From Chloroflexota bacterium (GTDB lineage: Bacteria; Chloroflexota; UBA11872), in contig JAJDVX010000013.1 in assembly GCA_022825895.1 (NCBI GenBank), positions 124,001 to 188,000 of the forward strand: 64,000 nucleotides of DNA, written 5' to 3'. A program made the position numbers and the translations under genes. This document shows, in pieces, positions 14,904 to 23,034 of this stretch; the stretch's first letter is position 1, and every line of letters begins with the position of its first letter. Below the pieces are notes generated by a model, which saw only the letters and a list, made by a program, of their open reading frames with translations, did no database searches and was not told where the DNA came from.

Positions 14904-15371
14904 GTGATCATGTCGGCCACTCTCCTGGCCGCCTGCGGCGAGGCGACCCAGGCATCGGATGCAACGCCGATCGAATCGGCCGACCTTCAGCGCCGGAAGT
15001 ACAAGGAAACGGTTGCGACGATCCTGGCCGACGAGCGGGCCGCGTTTGAAGTCTTCTTTGGTCCCGAGGCCGACACCTGGGCCACGTTGGAAGGCATCTC
15101 CGGCGCCGTGCAGCAGGCGATTGAGTTTCGCGACATCATGCGTGACGCCCAGGCGCGCGCCGCCGAGCTTGAGGCCCCCACGCTGGGCACGTTATTCCAT
15201 GGCACGTTTCTCGAACACTTCGACCGATTCGTCGGTGACGCCGAGGTGATTCGCGACGCGGTCAGCGCTGGCCAGGCCGAGAAGGCGCTCGCTACCTACC
15301 AACGACTCCGCCGAGGCGCGTTTGAGCGCCTTGACTTCCTGTCCGACCGGCTGGCGCTTATCGACGGGTAA
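14904..15371 (+). CDS. Putative lipoprotein with twin-arginine-like signal
   Basis: At least 155 aa from a GTG at 14904. The lipobox LLAAC is at residues 7-11, too close to this start for a normal signal. The same frame upstream, open to a TGA at 14856, reads IPRLIDRRSFGVIMSATLLA, a twin-arginine-type signal; the true start is probably a non-ATG codon such as CTG 14880. The mature part is helical (ETVATILADERAAFEVFFG, then LEHFDRFVGDAEVIRDAV), with no known domain. Position next to the TatA-like gene fits Tat export. Confidence 0.65.
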   Translation: MIMSATLLAACGEATQASDATPIESADLQRRKYKETVATILADERAAFEVFFGPEADTWATLEGISGAVQQAIEFRDIMRDAQARAAELEAPTLGTLFHGTFLEHFDRFVGDAEVIRDAVSAGQAEKALATYQRLRRGAFERLDFLSDRLALIDG

Positions 15372-15434
15372 GAGGGCCAGCCGACCAGACACGCGCCCGA
15401 CGAGTGCCGGACGCGCATCTGGCGGTTCTGCTGG

Positions 15435-17321
15435 CTAGGAGTCCTCGGCGCCGCGAGGCTTGTATCGGTCTCGGAGCCTGCTGCGTCGCCTGGCACGGCC
15501 GGGCGAATCGTCGGAGTGTCCGTTGCGACCGTTTGCGCCATTGCTGCTACCGGTGCCGCCGTAGGCGTATGGCTGCGGCTCGGCGTTGACGCCCACCAGG
15601 ACACCGCCTTCAGGCAATGCCTTGAGTGACTTGCCCTCGGCGATCTTCTCGTCCCAGCGCTTGACCATGTCCTCAACGTCCTGGCCGTCCACCTCGTCGT
15701 TTTCGATCAATTCCTGGGCCAGTTCATGCACCGCGCCCGAGTACTCGGAGAGCAGGCCCTTGACCTTGCGGTATTCCTGCTCCAGCACCTGGTCGATCTT
15801 GCGCTTCATGCGCGGATCGTTGGCGTCCACCATCGGACCGAACGGCAGCGACGAATAGAAACTGCCGTCCATACCCCAGAAGCTGAGCATCTGGAATGCC
15901 AGATGCGTGGCACCGGCAAAGTCGGAAGTCACGCCCAGCGTCTGCGACCCGAGGAAGAGCTCCTCCGCGGCACGGCTGGCCAGGCTGACCTGAATGCTGG
16001 CCAGCAACTCTTCGCGGATGAGCACGCGCTTTTCCTCGACTGGCTTCCACGCCGCCAAGCCCAGCGCGTCGCCGTGGCGGATGATGGTCACCTTGGTTAG
16101 CCGTTCCCACTCCTTGAGCTTTACCTGGGCGATGGCGTGCCCAGCCTCGTGGTAGGCCAGCCGCCGCCGGTCCTCGTCGGTGAGCCCGCGAATCGGTTCG
16201 CGCAGGCCCCATTCATGGTTCTCGCGGGCTCGCGTGAAGTCGTCGTAGCTAATGGCGTCGCGACCGTCAAAGTGCGCGTGAATCACGGCTTCGTTGATCA
16301 CGAACTTGATGGCCACCGGCGTGTAGAGAATCGTGTCGTTGGCCATGCGGTCCACCGGCATGTCCTCGTGTCGCACCTTGGCCAAGTAGTACTCAATGAT
16401 GTCTTTGCGACCGTCCAGGTCCGGCAGGTCCACGTGGATCTTGCGGTCGAAGCGGCCTGGACGCAGGAGTGCGTGATCCAGCGCCGACGCCAAGTTGGTG
16501 GCGCCCATCGTCAGGACGATCGGCGGCATGGCTCTGGTCTTCCGAAGTCCGATCGTTCGCAGCAGACGTGAGAACCAGCCGTTGTCGAAGTTGGGCGGGT
16601 CCATCTGCAACAACAACTCGTTCAGCAGGCCAAAGCCGGCCCCTCCGCCGAACATGCCGCCCGCGAACATCCCGCCGCCCGTCTGCCCGGAGCGGGCCAT
16701 GCCAATGGCGTCAATTTCGTCAATGAAGATGATGGCGGCGCCGTGCTTGCGCGCGAGCTTGCGCGCCTTGCCGTAGAGCATCCGTACTCGCAGGTTGCCG
16801 ATGCCCAGGAACATGTTCTGAAACCCCGGCGCCGAGGCGTACGCGAACGGAATACTCGCCTCGTTAGCGATTACCTGGGCCAGATAACTCTTGCCGGTGC
16901 CGGGCGGGCCTTCCAGCAGCACGCCGCGGGTGATCTCGCCGCCCATGCGCTTGAAGGCCTTGGCGCCTTGCAGCAAGCGCACCACCCGCCGCGCCACTTC
17001 CAGGACTTGGTCGTTGCCGCGGTAGTCGGTGAAGTACACCCCGGTTTCGCCAGGCTGGACCCAATAGACTCGGCCCCGGCCCAGCAAGTAAAAGAGGGCG
17101 CCGAACTGCACGACCATGAACATCATGGCGAATAGCAGTTGCGCGACGAAGGCCAGGATTCCTAGCGTGAGTTCCGAGGCATTCGTTAGGCCGTAGATCA
17201 GCAGACTGGTGAGCAGCAGGTACGCAAGAATTGCGCGCCAGTGCTCGCGCACGAACGTGAGAGGGCTGCGGCGCATATGCGCCTGGCGCCGCAGGTCAGA
17301 GTCCATGGAGGCCATCGCCAC
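15435..17321 (-). CDS. FtsH-like membrane AAA+ zinc metalloprotease
   Basis: The product is 628 aa. Two N-terminal membrane helices (about residues 30-80) precede the AAA domain: Walker A GVLLEGPPGTGKS, Walker B IIFIDEIDAIG and LLRPGRFDRKI. The M41 protease domain has the zinc motif HEAGHA and the third ligand Asp in GVTSDFAGATHLAFQM. This is the FtsH family, which degrades membrane and regulatory proteins. Odd features: a Gly/Met-rich insert GQTGGGMFAGGMFGGGAGFG right after Walker B, a long extra loop before GATN, and a basic Gly/Asn-rich tail. It is probably a divergent FtsH paralogue, not the housekeeping copy. Confidence 0.9.
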   Translation of the reverse strand: MAMASMDSDLRRQAHMRRSPLTFVREHWRAILAYLLLTSLLIYGLTNASELTLGILAFVAQLLFAMMFMVVQFGALFYLLGRGRVYWVQPGETGVYFTDYRGNDQVLEVARRVVRLLQGAKAFKRMGGEITRGVLLEGPPGTGKSYLAQVIANEASIPFAYASAPGFQNMFLGIGNLRVRMLYGKARKLARKHGAAIIFIDEIDAIGMARSGQTGGGMFAGGMFGGGAGFGLLNELLLQMDPPNFDNGWFSRLLRTIGLRKTRAMPPIVLTMGATNLASALDHALLRPGRFDRKIHVDLPDLDGRKDIIEYYLAKVRHEDMPVDRMANDTILYTPVAIKFVINEAVIHAHFDGRDAISYDDFTRARENHEWGLREPIRGLTDEDRRRLAYHEAGHAIAQVKLKEWERLTKVTIIRHGDALGLAAWKPVEEKRVLIREELLASIQVSLASRAAEELFLGSQTLGVTSDFAGATHLAFQMLSFWGMDGSFYSSLPFGPMVDANDPRMKRKIDQVLEQEYRKVKGLLSEYSGAVHELAQELIENDEVDGQDVEDMVKRWDEKIAEGKSLKALPEGGVLVGVNAEPQPYAYGGTGSSNGANGRNGHSDDSPGRARRRSRLRDRYKPRGAEDS

Positions 17322-17447
17322 ACCTCATTTCCGGGCCGGTCCGTCCCGGCGGATAGCGGTCACCCGACTGCCGCCAACGGGGAGTATTGGAGTATAGCCA
17401 CGACCGAGGGGCCTTAAGGTATCGAACATCACTCCCGGACGAGTTAC

Positions 17448-18632
17448 GTGAGCTTCGCGACGCGGAATTCAGGCATCGCCGGACGCCTGGATCGGCTGCC
17501 CGTTCTTGTTGTGCTGGGCATAACGGTCCTGGCCGTGGCGCTGACGCTGCGTTCGCTGGAGGGAAAGACATTTCTCTACGGCGATCTTCAGCACTTCTTC
17601 GCCTTTGCCGAGGTCCTCTACACCTCAGAGCACTTCGACTATTACGCCAACAACTCGGACCAGTCGTTTACCTACGCCCATCTGCCGCTATTCCCGATGT
17701 TGCTCGCCCCGCTGCAGCGCGTCTTCGACATGCAGGGCTGGGACCGGATCCTGGCCGTCAAGGTCATCGTGCACATTTTCGAGGTCGCGGCGGCGTGGCT
17801 GTTTATCGTTCTTTCCCGTAGGCAGGGGCTGTCGCGGCCCTTGTCTCTCGCAATTGGGATCCTGTGGTTGTTCACGCCCTGGGTGTTTGAGGCCGGAGCG
17901 CTCAACGGACACGCCTCCGCTGTGGCCGCGTTCTTCCTGGTGGCCGCGGTGCTGCGGATCCGGGTTCCCTGGCAGGCCGGCGCGCTTATCGGCTTGAGCG
18001 TCGTTACACGATCAGAGTTCGTGATTCCAGGTCTCGTGCTTGCGGGGCACTTCGCTCGTCAAGATCGAGAGATGCTTGCCCACTACGTGTTTGGCGCGGC
18101 AGCAATTGGTGCGCTGATCGTCGGACCGTTCCTTATCCGTGATGCCGCCGCCGTGCATTGGGCTGTCGTCGGCCATTTGCAGGATCGCGGCGATGGACTG
18201 CCGGTCTTCTGGGGATTCACCCGCGCGTTTGGTGTCGAAATGCCTGCCGGGCTTCGAGGCCCGCAGGACTGGCCCATGCTTGCGGTCCTGGCATCGGCGC
18301 CGCTGGTCGGTTGGCTGAGCCGCGATTTTCGCTGGGGCATGTTCAGGGTTTCGCTGGCGTATGGGTTCGCGCTGATGCTCGGTCACGGTCGCTACTACGT
18401 GCTCCCGCTGACGACCGGACTGGTGCTCGCCGCCCGGCCGCGAGTCGTCGGCTGGCTGATTCCCATTTGCCTCGTGGAGTTCGTGCTGCCGCTTTCGCGC
18501 CCGACTCTCTGGGTCGTACGCACGGCCGCGACGTTGGTGCTGGCGATGTGGCAAGCGATTGGGCTTGTGTCCGGGAGATCACGTACAACCTTGGATCGTG
18601 CGGATGCTGGCAGCGAACTCGTTGAGCCCTAG
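17448..18632 (+). CDS. Polytopic membrane protein, glycosyltransferase-87/39-like
   Basis: The product is 394 aa with a GTG start. It has about 9-10 hydrophobic helices across its length (first at about residues 18-35). The first extracytoplasmic loop has FLYGDLQHFFAFAEVLYTSE and the second region FDYYANNSDQSFTYAHLPLF, a pattern similar to the acidic first loop and YxHLP(L)F segment of lipid-linked mannosyl/glycosyltransferases of GT-C fold. It may add a sugar from polyprenyl phosphate to cell-envelope glycans. Function is inferred from topology and loop motifs only. It is divergently arranged from the FtsH-like gene. Confidence 0.65.
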   Translation: MSFATRNSGIAGRLDRLPVLVVLGITVLAVALTLRSLEGKTFLYGDLQHFFAFAEVLYTSEHFDYYANNSDQSFTYAHLPLFPMLLAPLQRVFDMQGWDRILAVKVIVHIFEVAAAWLFIVLSRRQGLSRPLSLAIGILWLFTPWVFEAGALNGHASAVAAFFLVAAVLRIRVPWQAGALIGLSVVTRSEFVIPGLVLAGHFARQDREMLAHYVFGAAAIGALIVGPFLIRDAAAVHWAVVGHLQDRGDGLPVFWGFTRAFGVEMPAGLRGPQDWPMLAVLASAPLVGWLSRDFRWGMFRVSLAYGFALMLGHGRYYVLPLTTGLVLAARPRVVGWLIPICLVEFVLPLSRPTLWVVRTAATLVLAMWQAIGLVSGRSRTTLDRADAGSELVEP

Positions 18633-18760
18633 CTGCCGCTGCCGACGGCGTGAAACTCGATGCCCAACCGAAGCTGCCGGGTCGCTGCGACAGCGCAACC
18701 CGAAGCGGTGACTCGAGACTCGTGGCCAGAACGGCGACTTCGACGGCGCCGTAGGGTCTA

Positions 18761-19549
18761 TTAGTCCAACAGGTTGGAGAGTTCGCGCAGGCCGGAGACG
18801 GTTTGGTCTGGACGAATGTCGCCGGTGGGTGGAGCGTTGTCGCGATTCAGCCAGACTGAGTACACGGCGGTGTTTCGGGCGCCGGCAATGTCAGTGGTGA
18901 GGTTGTCGCCGACCATGGCGGCGTTGGCGGGGTCGCAGCCGAGTTGTTGGAGAGCGCGTTGCATGGGGGCCGGGTGGGGTTTGCCGATGCCGACTTCGCC
19001 GGAGACCACGATGGACTGGAAGTAGGGGCGGACGCCGGAGGCGTCGATCTTGAAGTGCTGGAGGTCGGGGGCGCCGTTGGTTACGAGGGCGAGGGGGAGG
19101 CGGCGCGCGAATTCGGGTAGCAGTTCGGCGGCGTCGGGGAACATGGCGTTGCGTTGGCGTCGTTCGCGGCGGAAGCGGTTGGCGAGGTGTTCGGCGTAGG
19201 CCGGGTCGTCGACGCCATGTTGGGCGAGGGCAAGGCTCCAGGCGTCGCGGCGGTAGCCGGGGGCCCAGGCGTGGAGGCGTTGGAGGTCGGGGGCATCGCC
19301 GGTGAACTCAGCCCAGAGGCCTTCCCAGGAACTGATGCCGATGGACTGGCAGTAGGCGAGGTGGTCGGAGGCGCGCCAGAGCTGGCGGGCGCAGGCGCCG
19401 GCGGAACGGGCGACGGCGGCGGGGTCAAGGCCGAAGCGCTCGGCGACGGGGGCGCAGGCGGCGAGGAAGGCGGCTTCGGAGGCGCTTTCGTCGGGGATGA
19501 GGGTGTCGTCGAGGTCGAGGAGGAGGGTGTGGAGGTGCATGGGGCGCAT
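18761..19549 (-). CDS. HAD family hydrolase (phosphatase-like)
   Basis: The product is about 262 aa. HAD motif I is LLLDLDDTLI, motif II is LALVTNGAP, motif III Lys is in GIGKPHPAPM, and motif IV is AAMVGDNLTTDIAGARN. The helical cap between motif I and II identifies a type C1 HAD of the REG-2/YjjG-like nucleotidase group. Starts at 19579, 19549 and 19540 are possible; the motif I strand begins within 10 residues of the last two. The divergent VapB gene starts 75 nt away. It likely dephosphorylates a small phospho-metabolite. Confidence 0.85.
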   Translation of the reverse strand: MRPMHLHTLLLDLDDTLIPDESASEAAFLAACAPVAERFGLDPAAVARSAGACARQLWRASDHLAYCQSIGISSWEGLWAEFTGDAPDLQRLHAWAPGYRRDAWSLALAQHGVDDPAYAEHLANRFRRERRQRNAMFPDAAELLPEFARRLPLALVTNGAPDLQHFKIDASGVRPYFQSIVVSGEVGIGKPHPAPMQRALQQLGCDPANAAMVGDNLTTDIAGARNTAVYSVWLNRDNAPPTGDIRPDQTVSGLRELSNLLD

Positions 19550-19624
19550 GGTCACATAGGCGGGATACGGGCGAGACATGGCAGGGTAGAATCGCGCAAT
19601 CTTGATCTACCCTGCGAGCCACCG

Positions 19625-19882
19625 GTGAGCCTGAACATCAAGAACGAAGAGACGTGTCGACTGGCCAGCGAGCTGGCAGAGCTCACCGGTGAGACCAAGA
19701 CCGGGGCGATTACGGTGGCGCTGCGGGAACGATTGGAGCGGGAGCAACGGGAGCGCAGCGTAGAGGCGCGAACGGAGGAGTTGCTTGCCATTGGGAAACG
19801 CTGCGCCGCGATGCTGCGGGACGGGCCCTCAGCCGAGGGTCACGGCGATTTCCTGTACGACGAGCGGGGCTTGCCGAAGTGA
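19625..19882 (+). CDS. vapB: VapB-type antitoxin (Rv0623-like)
   Basis: The product is 85 aa from a GTG at 19625. The start SLNIKNEETCRLASELAELT, followed by TGETKTGAITVALRERLERE, is the Rv0623-family transcription-factor/antitoxin pattern (short strand then two helices). It overlaps the downstream PIN toxin gene by four bases (GTGA). A TAGAAT hexamer near 19585 could be its -10. The antitoxin is expected to repress the operon and block VapC. Confidence 0.88.
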   Translation: MSLNIKNEETCRLASELAELTGETKTGAITVALRERLEREQRERSVEARTEELLAIGKRCAAMLRDGPSAEGHGDFLYDERGLPK

Positions 19883-20265
19883 TCGTGGACACGTCCGCGG
19901 TGCTGGCGATTCTGTTTGGTGAAGTGGACGCTCGTCGGTACGCGGGAGCGCTGGCGAGTGCGCCGCACTGCCGGATGTCGGCCGCCAACTATCTGGAGGC
20001 CGCGATTGTTTTGGAAGGTCGTCAAACCACCGAGGCCGGCTATGCGTTGGATCTTGTTGTAGGGCGAACACCAATCGAGCTCGTACCGGTCAGCGTTGCG
20101 CATGCGCAGGTCGCGCGCCGTGCATGGCGACGATTCGGCAAGGGGAACCATCCGGCGGGCCTGAACTTTGGCGACTGCTTTGCGTATGCCCTGGCGGAGT
20201 CGACGGGGGAGCCGCTGCTGTTCAAGGGTGGGGACTTTGCGCTGACGGATGTCGAGGCCGCCTAA
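19879..20265 (+). CDS. vapC: VapC-type PIN-domain ribonuclease toxin
   Basis: The product is 128 aa with a GTG start inside the antitoxin stop region. PIN-domain residues are present: D4 in MIVDTSAVLAIL, E40 in SAANYLEAAIV, D99 in LNFGDCFAYALA and D119 in GGDFALTD. The LNFGDCFAYALA motif is characteristic of VapC proteins paired with Rv0623-type antitoxins. It is expected to cleave RNA (often tRNA or rRNA) when freed from VapB. Confidence 0.92.
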   Translation: MIVDTSAVLAILFGEVDARRYAGALASAPHCRMSAANYLEAAIVLEGRQTTEAGYALDLVVGRTPIELVPVSVAHAQVARRAWRRFGKGNHPAGLNFGDCFAYALAESTGEPLLFKGGDFALTDVEAA

Positions 20266-20337
20266 GGAGCCGAGGGCCGCCGGGTCTTGACGGGTGGGGT
20301 GTTGATGGCGAGTATCGGGCGATAAGGAGGGAGTTCC

Positions 20338-21450
20338 ATGGCACAGGCTGTCCTTGACGCGCCGGCGGCTGCGGAGGCCGCGAACGGCCGTACCTCGCTA
20401 ACCGTAATCGATTGCGACGTTCATCCGTATCCGAACACGATTCACGACCTGACGCCGTTCATGTCGGACCGGTGGGTGCAGTACGTCAAGCAGTCCGGCT
20501 TTGCGGCGCCGCCGGGCACGCAGTATCCGAAGGGCTACGAAATGGCCGCGCGGCGGGACGCCTGGCCGCCGAACGGGCTGCGACCGGGCGCTGATCACAA
20601 CTTCGCACGCGCGCAGTTGCTGGACGAGTGGGACATGAAGTACGCGATTCTGACGCCCCTATACGCGGCGGGTCACGTGCACAACGACGACCTTTCGATC
20701 GCGCTGGCTCGCGCCGTGAACGAGTGGCAGCGGCACGTGTGGCTGGATAGCGACGAGCGCTGGCGGAGTTCGATCACGGTGACGCCGCAGATTCCGGAGG
20801 CGGCGGCGGAGGAGATTCGCCGCTGCGGCAAGGACGGGCGATTCGTGCAGGTCATCCTGACGGTTCGCGGCAACGCGCCGTACGGGAAGCGCCACTACTA
20901 CCCGCTGTTCGAGGCGGCGGCCGATATGGACCTGCCGGTTGGGATCCACTTCGGCGGATGGGGGAACCACCCGATTACGGCCACCGGCTGGCCCTCGTAC
21001 TACCTGGAAGACCACACGGGGATGACGCAGGCATTCGAGGCGCAGGTGTTGAGCCTGGTGTCGGAGGGGATTTTCGAGCGGCTGCCCAACCTGCGGATCG
21101 CGCTGATCGAGGGCGGGTTCTCGTGGATGCCGCCGCTGATGTGGCGGTTCGACAAGAACTACAAGGGGCTGAAAGAGGAAGTGCCGTGGCTGCGCAAGCT
21201 GCCGAGCGAATACATCCTGGAGCACTTCCGGATGACGACGCAGCCGATGGACGAGCCGCCGAACCCGCAGCACCTGCTGCAGATCTTCGACATGATCGGG
21301 CGGGACGACTTCCTGATGTTCGCCACCGACTATCCGCACTGGGACTTCGACGCGCCGGACCGCGCGCTGCCATCGGTGGTGCGGGGCGAGTTGCGGCGGA
21401 AGATCATGGCTGACAACGCCACGGCGTTCTATGACTTCGAGCGTGCATGA
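20338..21450 (+). CDS. Amidohydrolase family protein (ACMSD-like, Amidohydro_2)
   Basis: The product is 370 aa. A strong Shine-Dalgarno (AAGGAGG, 20324-20330) lies 7 nt before the ATG. The metal-binding start is VIDCDVHPYP (DxH). A mid-barrel His lies in LPVGIHFGGWG, another region is RIALIEGGFSW, and the C-terminal Asp is in MFATDYPHWDFDAPD, as in the 2-amino-3-carboxymuconate-semialdehyde decarboxylase-like group. Likely substrates are aromatic acids or ring-cleavage products. It overlaps a Rieske ferredoxin gene by 20 nt, suggesting a joint pathway. Confidence 0.9.
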   Translation: MAQAVLDAPAAAEAANGRTSLTVIDCDVHPYPNTIHDLTPFMSDRWVQYVKQSGFAAPPGTQYPKGYEMAARRDAWPPNGLRPGADHNFARAQLLDEWDMKYAILTPLYAAGHVHNDDLSIALARAVNEWQRHVWLDSDERWRSSITVTPQIPEAAAEEIRRCGKDGRFVQVILTVRGNAPYGKRHYYPLFEAAADMDLPVGIHFGGWGNHPITATGWPSYYLEDHTGMTQAFEAQVLSLVSEGIFERLPNLRIALIEGGFSWMPPLMWRFDKNYKGLKEEVPWLRKLPSEYILEHFRMTTQPMDEPPNPQHLLQIFDMIGRDDFLMFATDYPHWDFDAPDRALPSVVRGELRRKIMADNATAFYDFERA

Positions 21451-21799
21451 CGTAGGGGCGGAGGCCGATTTCGAGGTCGGCCAGCCCAGGCGCGTGGAGA
21501 TCGAAGGCCGCGGCTTTGTGGTCGTGAACGGGGGCTCGCAGTTTCACGCCGCGCGCGATGTTTGCGCGCACCAGGGGGCCCGGCTGTCGTCCGGCCGGTG
21601 CAAGGGCAACGTTCACGCCGATAGCGTGGGCGGGCATATCGAGTACCAAACCGGCGGACGGACGTTGCTGCAATGCCCGTGGCACGGCTGGATTTTCGAC
21701 ATGGCCACGGGTCGGGCGCTGGCCGATCCGGACCGGGCGCGGGTGCGGGTGTATCCGGTGCAGGTGACGGACGGCCGCGTGCTCCTGGACCTAGCGTAG
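21431..21799 (+). CDS. Rieske [2Fe-2S] ferredoxin-like protein
   Basis: The product is 122 aa. The two Rieske cluster motifs are VCAHQGARLSSG (CxH) and CPWHGWIFDMATG (CxxH). It is a soluble single-domain protein of normal length, able to pass electrons to an oxygenase. The start ATG at 21431 lies inside the amidohydrolase gene (20-nt overlap), so translation is coupled. No oxygenase alpha subunit is in the window; the terminal enzyme must be elsewhere. Confidence 0.92.
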   Translation: MTSSVHDVGAEADFEVGQPRRVEIEGRGFVVVNGGSQFHAARDVCAHQGARLSSGRCKGNVHADSVGGHIEYQTGGRTLLQCPWHGWIFDMATGRALADPDRARVRVYPVQVTDGRVLLDLA

Positions 21800-21806
21800 G
21801 TCGATC

Positions 21807-22964
21807 GTGTCCGCCGGGGGCGGCGGTCTGGACGGGCTGGTTCACTGTATTCACGCCTCGCGGACGGCGGCGGCGCTGGCGCTGACGGGGGGCGGGACCG
21901 GGGCGATTCCGCTGTTGCTGCGGCGGCCGGGTGGGTCTCGGACAGTGCTGGATGTTGCGGTGCCGTATGGGCCGAAGGCGGTGGCCGGCTACCTGGGCGA
22001 GACGCCGGCGCGGGCGTGTTCGGCCGAGACGGCCCAACGGCTGGCGCGGCGTGCGTTCCAGCGGGCCCTGGAACTGCGATCCGAAGCGTCGATTCCGGTG
22101 GTGGGATTGGGGGCCACGGCGGCGCTGGCCACGGATCGGGTGCGGCGGGGGGAGAACCGGCTGCACGCAGCGACGTTTGACGGCGCCCGTACCCTGGCGC
22201 TGGAGTGGCGGTTCGAGGCAACGCGCACCAATCGACAGGTGCAGGAGACCGCCGCCGAGCGAGCGATCGTATCGTTGTTGGCGGACGCGGTGGGTGTGGC
22301 GCCCTGGCGCGTACTGGCTGGGTCCGACCTTGCCTGCGTCGGGCGAACGATTGAGGTCGAAGACGACGAGTTGGCGTGCGTGCGCGACGGTTTGCAGAAC
22401 TGGGTGACCGCCTATCCGGACGGCCGGCGACGGCCGGGTGGGCAGATCCCGACGGCGCTGGTGCCGGGGTCGTTCAATCCCGGGCACGAGGCGCACCAGG
22501 CGCTTTGGGAGGCCGCGCGGCGGCGGTTTGGCGATCCGGTGGCCTACGAGTTGTCGATTACCAACGTGGACAAGCCGCCATTGCCGACCGGCGAGGTCTT
22601 GCGGCGGGCGGCGCAGTTTCGTGGTCGCGCCGGGCTGGTCTTGACCGCGGCGCCCACATTCGTCGAGAAGTCGCGGCTTCTGCCCGGCGCGGCGTTCGCG
22701 GTGGGGGCCGACACGGCGCGGCGGGTCGTTGAACCGATGTATTACGGCGGAGTGGAGGCGATGCGGGCGGCGTTGCAGGAGCTTCGCTGCCTGGGTGCGC
22801 GGTTCGTGGTGGCGGGGCGCCTGGAGGATGGTCGCTTCTTGCAGCTACGCGACCTGGCTCTGCCTCCTGAAGCCGAGGGACTCTTCGAGGCGATACCGGC
22901 GGATGAACTGCGTGTAGATGTCTCATCCACCGAGTTGCGCACGAAACGGGCTATCGGCCCCTGA
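21807..22964 (+). CDS. CinA/PncC-like domain fused to a nucleotidyltransferase
   Basis: The product is 385 aa from a GTG 7 nt after the Rieske stop. Residues about 8-160 look like a CinA C-terminal (NMN deamidase-like) domain: IHASRTAAALALTGGGTGAI, PGGSRTVLDVAVPYG and VVGLGATAALATDR. Residues about 210-375 look like an adenylyl/cytidylyltransferase: LVPGSFNPGHEAHQAL, with a GxFNPxHxxH motif as in NMN/NaMN adenylyltransferases. Such a pair of domains could turn NMN into NaMN and then NaAD for NAD recycling. The typical CinA active-site text is divergent, so deamidase activity is uncertain. Confidence 0.75.
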   Translation: MSAGGGGLDGLVHCIHASRTAAALALTGGGTGAIPLLLRRPGGSRTVLDVAVPYGPKAVAGYLGETPARACSAETAQRLARRAFQRALELRSEASIPVVGLGATAALATDRVRRGENRLHAATFDGARTLALEWRFEATRTNRQVQETAAERAIVSLLADAVGVAPWRVLAGSDLACVGRTIEVEDDELACVRDGLQNWVTAYPDGRRRPGGQIPTALVPGSFNPGHEAHQALWEAARRRFGDPVAYELSITNVDKPPLPTGEVLRRAAQFRGRAGLVLTAAPTFVEKSRLLPGAAFAVGADTARRVVEPMYYGGVEAMRAALQELRCLGARFVVAGRLEDGRFLQLRDLALPPEAEGLFEAIPADELRVDVSSTELRTKRAIGP

Positions 22965-23034
22965 ATTAAACCGCCCCGGCAGGCCGCGCAGCCGTCTACC
23001 ATGAACGCACGTCCCCCTTTCCAGATTGAGCACG

